Shown here: piece after piece, positions 55,072 to 64,000 of the stretch
Numbering within the stretch: position 1 is the stretch's first letter
Layout: each line of letters begins with the position of its first letter
Assembly: GCA_003290165.1 (NCBI GenBank)
Contig: QNQO01000796.1
Coordinates: 310,001 to 374,000 of the forward strand
Source of the DNA: Berberis thunbergii
Lineage: Eukaryota > Streptophyta > Magnoliopsida > Ranunculales > Berberidaceae
Reading direction: 5' to 3'
Length of the DNA: 64,000 bases
Notes under the pieces: model-generated
Databases searched by the model: none
What the model was told of the DNA's origin: nothing
Seen by the model: only the letters and a program-made list of their open reading frames with translations
Program-made: the position numbers and the translations under genes

Positions 55072-56500
55072 ATGGTGACAACAAAGTCTTGCAACAATGG
55101 AGACGTTGTTGAACCCTCGAACTAGCAGAGCACCGCCAGCTCCGATGCCACCACCACCGCGGGAGGAACCTTCTCAGACCCCTGTGTTAGTGGCAGCTGC
55201 AACAAACCCAAGGATGAATCTATTGTCAACCCAAATGCAACAAATCGCACGAGCAATGAAAATACTCAATCAGCAAAATCATCCACCCGTGGGAGGAGAC
55301 CATGAGCAGCAAAGAGCCCAGTCCCCAGAGGGTTCTAGATGACAAGTTCAGGAGAGCCGCACAACCTCTGCACTTCCTAGTGGGCCAAAGGTGGATGAGC
55401 GACCAATAAGGACCCAGCATCCAAAGCCAACATACACGCCTCGCACAACCAAGTCTCGCAAGGGGCAACAAATCCAGACACCATGTTCAACCCCAATGTC
55501 TCTCTATTCATGGATCATATCATGGACAAACCACTATCGAAGAAGTACACCCATCACAGTTGGAGTAATATGACGAGACAAGAGACATGTCTGATCACTT
55601 GCACCACTTCCAATATGTAATGGCACTCAAGGAAGGGTCTGATGCGATAATGTGTCTATCATTCCCTACCAGCCTGAAAAAGTCAGCACTGATCTGGTTC
55701 CACACGAGCTTTGTGGGCAGCCAACAAATCAGGAAAGGCCCGCACTATATACTGACCCTAAAACAGAAGCAGAATGAGACATTGAGTGAATAAGTCATGC
55801 ACTTCAATGATGAGTTGACTCTCATCAACGGCAGTAGTGATGACACTGCCATCATTGTCTTCTCCTCGGGTCTAAGGCACTGAAAGTTCTACGACTTCCT
55901 TAATTTGGGCCCCCAGCCGATATGGCAGACCTGCTGAATGATGCCGAAAGATACATCACTCTAGAAGTGATGTTGACCACGAAAGAGGCAAAAACTGAGA
56001 AGAAACCCTCCATCCCTAGAGACAATAAAAAGGGGAAGAAGAAGGGTGACAACAGGAACAAGAGGAAGCACAATTGCAGTAAGACCGACTACGACCGACA
56101 AGGCAGGACAAGGCCTCCAATTATGTCGGGTCCATGTCTGTCACCCCTCTTGACAACAGTCTGTCTGATGTCATCGGTTCTATGAAGAATTGGGAAGAAC
56201 TGAAATGCCCCCCAAGCAGCGAGAAGATCCCACTCGACGCGACAACAACAAATATTGCACCTTCCATAAGAAGGGCAGACACGATACTGAGGATTGCAAA
56301 AACCTTAAAGAATAAGTCGAGTACTGGATCAGGAAAGGCAAACTCAATAAATTCATGAGCTCAGACATGAGGAAGGATTGGGCAAATGAAAGGGGGGACG
56401 TTGTCAAGAAGATCGTAAAGGAAGTTGCTGGCATCATCTATGTCCATCATGGGGTGAGTCTCGAGAGAGCAATCCAACAGGTCCCACAAGAGGATGCTAA
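55072..56500 (+). pseudogene. Degenerate Tat-type gag of element G
   Basis: ATG 55072 meets a stop after 17 codons; a second frame from ATG 55097 is open for 81 codons with a helical MNLLSTQMQQIARAMKILN. The capsid block is at 55587-55793: DHLHHFQYVMALKEGSDAIM, CLSFPTSLKKSALIWF, then ILTLKQKQNETLSE, the classic Retrotrans_gag sequence course. A later frame has CTFHKKGRHDTEDCKNLKE and a basic RKGKLNKF (about 56255-56355), the Tat-type nucleocapsid knuckle. Stops and frameshifts break all parts. Confidence 0.85.
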
Positions 56501-56559
56501 CTGAGATGCGGATGCCACCCCAGTGCAGGGACTAACAAGTGAAATATGAACAAGTTCAG

Positions 56560-57240
56560 AGCTTGATCTCACCATTGAAGTTTACGAATAGGGATCTTTA
56601 GGATGTACATTCTCTTCACAATGATGCCTTGTTTATCTCTGTCCTCAGCGCGAACTGGGAGGTGAAAAGGACCATGGTGAATACGGGAAGCTTACTTAAT
56701 GTCATGTTTCTCAATGCACTCTGAAATATGCAACTCCAAGAGAAAGACTTAACCCCCGCCACTCACCCCTTGGTCGAATTCAATGGAGAGATGCTATCTA
56801 GAAGATCGACAATTGCGGAAGTACCTTGTCCAAGAATTTACGGTGGTTAACGCTCCATCCACCTAGAACACTATTCAGGGAAGGCCATGGCTTCATCATA
56901 TGGAGGCAGTAGTTTCAAATCTACACCAATGCATCAAATACATAGCCAACCATGCCTAAGAAACTATCCGAGTAGATCAGCCAGCGACAAGGGATTCTCA
57001 TTATGCAGCCCTAAAAATAGTGAATTGCTACCAATTGCAGCTCAGGCTCGCGAAACGGATGTGTCAGGCACCGTGCCTAGACGGAAGGGGAGAATCAATC
57101 TTCGTGGATGGAGATAATGCCCCGACAACTGAAGTGCAGTTATGCGAAGAACCAGAATTCAGAGCTGGAGGCCCAATCAAGACCAATGACGCTTGCTCCA
57201 AGAACTGATAATCATCATGGAACCACCCGCCAGAACTAAG
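56560..57240 (+). pseudogene. Retroviral-type aspartic protease remnant of element G
   Basis: A frame reads LHNDALFISVLSANWEVKRT and MVNTGSLLNVMFLNAL. This is the protease flap and active-site region with the catalytic DTGSS changed to NTGSL. Another frame has GRPWLHHMEAVVSNLHQC, the conserved end of the Tat protease domain, and continues to about 57200. Reverse transcriptase should follow but the sequence jumps to the 3' non-coding zone near 57300. The lost aspartate means it could not cut Gag-Pol. Confidence 0.75.
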
Positions 57241-57309
57241 TCCACTTTTCAGTAACTTCGCTAGTTTTGTAAAAGCAAGACATTTCACTAGAGGGACTAC
57301 GCAATCCGA

Positions 57310-58620
57310 GCCAGGACCATACGCGCCTCCTTCAGGCTAGGTTAACTTAGTCCCCATTCAGAGTTAAATTATTTTGTTGGTTAGATTCCGTTTAATTTTT
57401 TTGTTTTTTATTTTATAGGAATTGTTCGTACCAGACATATTTCAAAAATAAAATAGATTTTATTGATTGCAATGAAAGTTATTACGAAGCTTGCTGATCA
57501 ACTAGTACAGAAGCTAATACACTACAAGTATCTAAGTACAACTCAAATATGCATTTGCTAACACGCACGTCGAAACTTTGCTCCGCCAATCTACCTATAG
57601 AAGAGAAGGTGGTGAAAGTAAAATACTTGAAGAATGCTGCAAGCATTCATTCAACTCTTTATTTTGTTGAATCACATCGCAATGATGATCTGAAAATGGC
57701 AGCATGAGCCTCAAAACAAAATACAAACACCTTTGCCCCATCAATCTACCCTGCAAAGAGAATTTGGATCTAGAGCAAAAAAAGGCAGAGGAGGATGACC
57801 CTCAAGAGGGGAGTGCCTGGGTGTTGCGGGTATAATCTCCCAAACTAGATGGCGTGAGGAGCCGTGGGGGCATCAGAAGATGGAAGACAAACCTAAACTC
57901 TGAGGGAAATTGTGTAACTCTTCTTCACAATGTAAGAAGATATTACAAGATCTCATAGAATCAATTGGATGCTCACCAAATCAGGTGGCATCACATAATA
58001 ACAGGTCTTATTAAGACTCATCACTGCAAATGTCAGAACATTCGAAGACTCCAATAACAGAGGTCTTCCTTCAGTCTTTGGACAATCCAAAGCATATTCT
58101 CTGGTAAGATACATTTGATCAACCACGCTCATTGCAATGCTTGAGATAGAGAATGACTAGCCTACATATATAGGCGAAGCGGTTTATGAAGCAGCATCAA
58201 CCAACCATTACATCGGCATTAAATATTGTATGGGAAACAAGGAAATGACGGTTCCAATTGCAACTACACAAATCCATATTCATCGAATTAATGACTTTGC
58301 ACGCAACCCCATTAATTGGGGGGAGTAACTAATACTAAACTGTCTTGCAACTTGCGTTGAACACATGGAACACTGATCTATAAAGATTTTATTTTTTTTC
58401 CCTCTCATATGCAAAGACACAAGCAACGAAGGCCTTGAGCTCCCATGGAATAAGGAGCGCACCGACAAAAATCCAAGGCGTCCGCCCTACTATTATTTCT
58501 CTTTTGTTCATTAAAGCTGGTCAAATCAATCGATCCCGATCCAAAATTAGACCTCTAGGCGAAGTAAGTAAGTCAGGACACCCAAGTCTGACTTGCGCAC
58601 CCGAAACTTATTATGACCAA
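57310..58620 (+). repeat. 3' non-coding zone of element G matching 1-1470 of element A
   Basis: Common blocks include TTATTGATTGCAATGAAAGTT/TTATTTATTACAATGAAAGTT, CAGTTCCAATTGCAACTACAC and AACGAAGGCCTT. It contains the counterpart of the antisense remnant (about 57700-58140, minus) and the polypurine-like GGGGGGAGTAAC at 58316. Confidence 0.7.
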
Positions 58621-59560
58621 AGCTTAGTCAAACCCAACTGATTACGATAGCTTCTAGTCTGCTCTAATGCCTAGCACGCCAAAAGAGGACAAGCGATGGG
58701 TTAAAAAGAGGGAGTTTAGTTACGTTGGCTTGCCAGGGATGATTCTCCAACCATATATAATGGTTGCCGAACTTAACCATAGCTTAGTCAATTTCACTCT
58801 ATGACAATAGCTTCTAGTCTGCTCTAATGCCTAGTCTGTGAAATGGGTACCAGCAGTTTAGAAAGTGGCAACTTAGTCAGCACTCTGATGCCTAATTGAG
58901 ATAGCTTGCTAGGGATCATTGTCCAAACATGGACAGTAGTGATGGAACCAGATCGAAGCTTAGTCGGTGATGATCGGTTGTGATAGCTTCTAGTCTGCTC
59001 GAAGCCTAGTCCCCTAATAACAAATTTCAACAGGTTACAAAGTGGGAGTCTAGTCAACGCTCTCGACGCCTGATTAAAAGGCTTGCCAGGGATCACTGCT
59101 ATTATGGCGACGATGACCGTCAAATCCGACCAAAGCTTAGTCAGTGTACACTGATAACGATGGTTTCTGGTAAGCTCTAAGCCTAGTTCGTTGTGGGCTA
59201 ATTCCGACGGTTTTGAAAGTGGGAGCTTAGTAAGTGCTATGATGTTTTACTGTGATGGCTCATCAGGGATCGTTGACCAACTACAAACAATGATCACCAA
59301 AACCTGCCAAAATTTAGTCAGAACGACTGACGATGATAACTTCTGGCTCATTCCAATTCTTTGCCCGCCAAAAGTGGATAAATATGGGTTGGAAAGTGGA
59401 AGTCTAGTCAGTGCCTCGACGCCTGATTAAGATGGCTCGCTAGGGACCACCGTTCAATCACAAACGATGGTCGCTGAACCTGACCCTGGTTTAATCAGTT
59501 ATAACTTACGATAACAATATCTGGTCTAACTAAACATGTTCTGCAAATAATAGGTAAAGG
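58620..59560 (+). repeat. 177-bp tandem repeat array in element G
   Basis: Landmark GTGG(G/C/A)A at 58865, 59042, 59219 and 59396, exactly 177 bp apart, with an earlier deleted unit at 58708. Same unit as the array in element A. Confidence 0.85.
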
Positions 59561-59920
59561 CGAGTCGAAAGTACGGTCAAAGCTATGGAAGCTCGACTAG
59601 AGAACCCGCGAGGTCTATTATCCGACCATCCACATCGATGCACGTGCTGGGACCACAATCTGACTAGTTCGCTTATAATAGCAGCAACAAATGTTGGTCT
59701 GACATACAGCTAGGCCGCCAGACAGAGGGTGAATTATACTCCTCGATTTCTAGAAAGATTCTAACCAGAATTGCACGAACTATCACAGCACAAGTAGACC
59801 TAGCAAAAGCTTTCATCTGACGGCTAATGTCATTATAAGACAAAGTAGGTAAAAGCTAGCAGGGAAAGTAATAGAAAATGCACAAGTACAAAATGTTTTG
59901 CAAGTCAAAAAATACAAGGT

Positions 59921-60863
59921 TCAGTCCTCATCGGGAGGGGAGTCAGATACAATAGAGTTTGACTTAGCAGGAGAGGAAACAGAAGACACATATTTATGTA
60001 CTGCCTCTCGATCGCCCTCATCAGGGTCACCTTTTTCTTCGAATGAATCAAAAGCCATTCAAAAATCCGCATATGCTACCTTTTCCTAATAGAAGAGATC
60101 CTAATCAAGATGTTCCTTCTTCATAAGCTGCAACATCTCCAGTCTTCCATGCACGAATATGTTGTACTTAAACATGCCCTAGGACATAAGAAGCTTATCC
60201 TTCTTCCTCCATTCAGCAAGCTCCTACTTCAGCTTGCCCGACAGTATGTCAGTCTTGGTCTGCTCGACACCCAGCTTATCATTAACAACACTCAACTCCT
60301 TCGGTGCTAGAAGGAGTTGCTCTTCTGTGGTCTGCACGCTTTTGGCATTAAAATCAACACCAACCTCCAACTGCTGACATCGGACAGCCCATTCAGACTC
60401 CTTAGCCTTCTCAGCGTTTAGTACTTGCATCTTAGCCCGCACTCCGACCACAGTTTCCTGGGCAAACTGTAAGTCAAGACGGGAAAGGTTCATTTCATTC
60501 TCAAACTGATCCCTTGCGAACACTACCCCTGCCAGGTCGGACTCAAGCGAATCCTACGAGTCTCTGATCTTGTGCGACAGAACTCCACTCTAGCATCTGA
60601 GTGAGCTTCGAGTTGATTCATCAATGATTCAATCTCGTAGAGAACGTTAGAATATGACTTCTGCAAGAGTATGACTTCTCACGGGCGACCTCAACTTAAG
60701 TCCCAGTTGTGGCTACTTGATTCAGGTATGACATCCCCAGCATGAGATGCTTATGCCCTTTATCCATATGCTCTATGGAGCATAGTTTGCCAGCCAGCCA
60801 TCCCACCTGGTAATATGCTTCCTGGAAGGTAAGAAATGTCAACATCCTGATAATGTCAGGCTT
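59921..60863 (-). pseudogene. C-terminal part of the antisense ORF of element G
   Basis: It ends at a TGA (59921-59923) after SNSIVSDSPPDED, matching the PPPDEE end of the A copy. The upstream part (60224-60523) has a long charged helix with LSRLDLQFAQETVVGVRAKM. The frame is broken in places, and its N-terminal part with the Transposase_28 domain is separated by the CACTA insertion at 60864. It lacks the 561-bp insertion found in A. Confidence 0.65.
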
Positions 60864-61569
60864 CACTACACCAAAAATACCCATCAGCAACGGTTTGGGA
60901 CCATGGGGGTAACCTATTGCCACGGCTTAGAGGCCTGGCCATTTGAGGCGTCCCCAAATCACCATTGACGGCTATAAACCGTGGCAACACAAATTAGCAA
61001 CGGTTTTATGTTCGAGGACGCATGATGATTTCTGCATTTAGCCACGGTTTAGCCACGGCTACCCGGCATGGCTAGATGTTTCACGTTCCATAACCGTGGC
61101 AACATATATGACTTATTTTGAATTGCTTTGGTCTCATAGCCGTTGCAAGCATAATGTCCACGGTTTTAAGCCGTTGCAAGCATGATGGCCACGGTTTTAA
61201 GTCGTGGCAAGCATTAGGTACTACGGTTTTAAGGCGTGGTCAGTCAAAACAAAATTCAAAAAAAAATCTGGTTGTTGCGAGGGTTTGAAACCGTTGCAAA
61301 TTAATATAATCGAAAAAAAAACATTTTTTTGCTGCAGCAGCAAAATCACAGCCCCACACCTACAAAATCAGTCCTTACTAAGATCGATCAGACAATTGCC
61401 ATGTGGCGTGTACCCGTGCCTACGACACGGCTACCGTGTCATGCCTCCGACACGAATAGGATTCCACAAACTATATGCTAGATAAATACAAAATCAACCG
61501 TAAAATTGAACCTTGGAATTGCATTCAAATGAAGCCAAGTATCTATTAAATTTTTAGAAGTGATGGACG

Positions 61570-61713
61570 CTACATTGACAAGTCATGGAAGCATGTAACA
61601 AAAGAAACTTGTAGAAGATCACTAGGTGCAATGAGCCCAGGAATAGTCAGCATCGTTTGGCACTCCCTTTCTCTTTGAGCTGCTGCCTCCTCAGCATAGA
61701 GATCTTTGTTGTC
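61570..61713 (-). pseudogene. Exon-like fragment in CACTA E1
   Basis: The minus strand has an acceptor CAGTAG followed by DNKDLYAEEAAAQRERECQT and MLTIPGLIAPSDLL, then a stop at 61570. The charged helix and open frame with splice border suggest a captured exon. I cannot name the gene. Confidence 0.4.
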
Positions 61714-61929
61714 CTACTGGATTCACAAGTAACATGATGTTTATAACAGCTATTGAGAACTCCGAAATGCAAATATCATTCGACACCTTATATTTGATGT
61801 AATGTATCATAGAGTTCTATCAATAGTTCACACTGATAAAAACTACCTATAGAAAACAACTTTAACATGACCAGAAAATAAGAAATAAAAATAAAATTAC
61901 AAGGATATGTAAGATCACTGCACCAAAAA

Positions 61930-62580
61930 CCCCCATTAGCAACGGTTCTATACCGTGGGCGTAAGCCATTGCCACGGCTAAGAGCCGTGGACTACAGGGG
62001 CATCGCAAAATCCTTTGTAACGGCTATAAACCATTGCTAAACATTGTGGCGACGGTTTTATGTTTGAATGGGGGGGCGTTATTTTTAGAAATTAGCAACG
62101 GTTATAAACCGTTGCAATCATAATAGCAATGGTTCTAAACCGTGGCAAAAGTAGCAACGGTTTATAGCCGTTACAAAGTGTTGATATTAACAACGGTTAT
62201 AAACCGTGTCTAACAAGTTAGCAACGGTTCATAGCCGTGGAAAAATTAGCCACGGTTTTAAGCCGTGACAAAGTGTATATATTAGCAACGGTTATAAACC
62301 GTGTCTAATAGTAGCAACGGTTTTTAGCCGTGGCTAACCATGGCAACGGTTATAAACCGTGGCTAAATAGTGTGAATTAAACCGTGGCAAACGTGTTAGC
62401 AACGGTTATAAGCCGTGGCTAACAATGGCCACGGTTTGAAGCCGTAGCAAATGATAAATACTGCCCACGGTTTGTAGTCGTGGCAAGATGGAACCACGGT
62501 TTTAAGCCGTTGGCAATTAAAACAAATTAAAAAAAAAGAAATATGTTTTGTTGCAACGGTTTTAAACCGTTGCAAGTTAA
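61930..62580. repeat. Subterminal palindromic repeats of E2
   Basis: About 20 units of AGCAACGGTTATAAACCGTG type, each nearly self-complementary. The motif is the same as in the CACTA element at 44323, so one transposase family would bind all of them. Confidence 0.88.
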
Positions 62581-63007
62581 TATAATCGAAAAAAAATTAT
62601 ATTTTTTTTTGCTGCTGCAACAAAATCACAGCCGTGGCACCTGCAAAATCAGTCCTTACTATAGTTTGTGTCATGCCTCCGACACGAATAAGATTCCACC
62701 AAACTATATGCTAGATAAATACAAAATCAACCGTAAAAAGGAACTTGTCAAGTTTTGACGCCAAACAAAAACATGTAAACAAATAGCACTAATGTACAAT
62801 AACAGGATTAACCTGAACAAATGGAACATAGCTTGTTATATCATGTTTCGCTCGCATCTAAAACAAAAGAATTTCTCTATGTTTTTTCCAACTATACAAA
62901 TCGCCCTAGTTATAATGTAAGAAAATACATTGATGCCCTTAGGAACAGGCCCCATTTCTTTCGGTAGTTGCTTGTTCAATATACTGAAAATGATGAGAAT
63001 GCAGCAC

Positions 63008-63139
63008 CTGGTAGTTGCTTGTATATGGCACCGGTGATGGTTGATACAACGACACACTTTGCACCCCAGAAACAAGCAATGTATGCGCATTCTCCTGTCC
63101 AACATACTGCTGCCCGTACTGACTCAGACCTTCAGAGCC
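63008..63139 (-). pseudogene. Unidentified captured exon in E2 (44 codons, open)
   Basis: It lies between an acceptor (TTTTATACTGCAG) and a donor (CAG-GTGCTG). It reads GSEGLSQYGQQYVGQENAHT, then LLVSGVQSVSLYQPSPVPYT and SNYQ. A Gln/Tyr/Pro-rich low-complexity stretch such as occurs in many RNA-binding or transcription proteins. No gene assigned. Confidence 0.5.
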
Positions 63140-63431
63140 CTGCAGTATAAAAATTAGTCAGTACTCAATGACAGACAAACATGACCTATAAAGATTGCTA
63201 ATAAACCAATGACAGACAAACATGAACTATAATTGCACAGTTATTGAAACAAGACAACATAGATACTCTTTAAGTACTTTATAGCATATGATCTGGACCT
63301 GGGTGTAACAATAAGTTGTAGCAAAAGCACAAGTAGAAGTATCATCATCAACAACATATAGGTTTCATGCTGGAAAAAAAATTGTACTAGACCAGATTAT
63401 ATGCTCTTAGGGCCCAAGACCAATTACTTAC

Positions 63432-63722
63432 CAGCTTGTTCTCCACAAACACTAGTGCATGACAAGTAGCAAGAATTTCCATTGTACGGACAGGGACTTT
63501 ACTCATGTCTGATTCTATATTCACTTCATTAGATTCTATATTCATTTTATCAGAAAGCCCAACAACTCCACGGAACTCCTAAAAAACATTGCCATATATC
63601 CATTACATCCATCACAGTATATATCATCAATTACATAAGCTAAAACTTGATCATGTGACATCATAACATACCATGTCGTCCGATGTAAGAGTCCCAATCT
63701 TATCAAAACAACATATGTCCAC
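63432..63722 (-). pseudogene. Captured P5A-type ATPase (MIA/PDR2) fragment, two exons
   Basis: The exon at 63672-63722 encodes VDICCFDKIGTLTSDDM and the exon at 63432-63578 encodes EFRGVVGLSDKMNIES ... MSKVPVRTMEILATCHALVF and VENKL. A 93-bp GT-AG intron separates them. DK-GTLTSD is the phosphorylation loop of P-type ATPases, and the following words are those of the plant endoplasmic-reticulum P5A ATPase. The invariant DKTGT has become DKIGT, so even the motif is damaged. The membrane and nucleotide-binding parts are absent. It is on the minus strand relative to E2. Confidence 0.88.
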
Positions 63723-64000
63723 CTGAAGGGAAAAAAATGTTAACATGAGCTAAAGCAACTTCTCGCTAGACTTTCTCGATCACGAAGGCTTTTTTTCTTC
63801 CATCAATTCAAAGCAAATTAACCATTGATACACAAAAGAACTAAAGGAACTTGTAAGAGTACATGTAATAATTAAACACCAATATAACAATGACAAGGGA
63901 ATGAATATTGTGTCCGACACAGGTGTGAGGTGCCAGATACGTCAACCCACAAATCCACCAATACATGCACCATTACTACATTAGATAATTATTTTTTCAT

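Larger units (their letters stand above)
54343..60863 (+). mobile_element. Element G: second copy of the A family, pol-deleted
   Basis: 5' LTR (54343-55020), primer-site-like TTTGCACCGTCCGTGGGG, gag (55072-56500), protease (56560-57240), then directly the 3' non-coding region matching element A from 57310 on, with the 177-bp array and the antisense ORF. Reverse transcriptase, RNase H and integrase are absent. A CACTA element enters at 60864, and the far end lies outside the window. Confidence 0.82.
60864..64000 (+). mobile_element. CACTA element E1 (left end), inserted in element G
   Basis: It starts CACTACACCAAAAATACCC, with CTT to its left, at the point where the antisense ORF of G is interrupted (the A copy continues at 4436). 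Subterminal AACCGTGGC-type repeats follow to about 61300, then an internal block shared with E2 (ATATGCTAGATAAATACAAA). E2 begins inside it at 61916. The right end is outside the window. Confidence 0.75.
61916..64000 (+). mobile_element. CACTA element E2 (left end), nested in E1
   Basis: It starts CACTGCACCAAAAACCCCC (one change from CACTACACC). Its first 150 bp match the inverted right end of the 44323-53045 element. Subterminal palindromic repeats run to about 62580. The interior holds minus-strand exon fragments, including a P5A ATPase. The right end is outside the window, so how E1 and E2 close is unknown. Confidence 0.75.

Noticed and set aside
1..64000. CRISPR arrays, bacterial operons, phage or rRNA genes
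   Set aside because: None seen; the short repeats are subterminal transposon repeats or LTR-associated satellites, and the coding content is plant.

Overview
This is a stretch of nuclear DNA from a flowering plant. The evidence is plant-type GT-AG introns, fragments of plant-specific genes (galacturonokinase, ANT-type AP2, plastid dihydrolipoyl dehydrogenase), and Tat-type, chromovirus, copia and CACTA elements. I see no complete, intact host gene. Nearly everything is transposable elements in various states of decay, many nested. The species cannot be named from the sequence; a eudicot is my guess.

Layout. 1-7028: 3' part of a Tat-lineage Ty3/gypsy element (A), with a 177-bp tandem array, a degenerate antisense ORF split by a 561-bp TIR element, and a complete 3' LTR. 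It abuts the gag and LTR of an opposite-strand relative (B, 7029-8850). 9080-9982: Kelch pseudogene carrying a SINE. 9983-13480: degraded Ty1/copia element holding a hairpin MITE. 13500-17728: 3' pieces of two more Tat-like elements (C, D). 18278-18992: LINE ORF1 remnant. 20400-30000: Sirevirus-like gag and LTR pieces around a Helitron-like tandem array, which is interrupted by a hAT-like element. 31750-33577: gypsy-type LTR. 34688-43165: three tandem, LTR-sharing copies of a small chromovirus derivative whose body is an intronless piece of a La-related protein 1 (LARP1) gene. 43980-53735: a hAT-like element containing an 8.7-kb CACTA element that carries pieces of at least seven host genes. 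54343-60863: a second copy of the A family (G) with LTR, gag and protease but no reverse transcriptase, integrase or RNase H. 60864-64000: the left ends of two CACTA elements carrying exons of a P5A ATPase and other genes.

Two gene-capture systems stand side by side. The LARP1 element lacks introns and sits between a gag start and a chromodomain tail, as expected for retroviral-style transduction from RNA. The CACTA elements hold fragments that keep their introns (including a 9-bp microexon), as expected for DNA-level capture. The LARP1 element is the most novel object here. The four LTRs, three bodies, initiator-Met primer sites and one 5-bp target duplication around the whole array can all be read directly.
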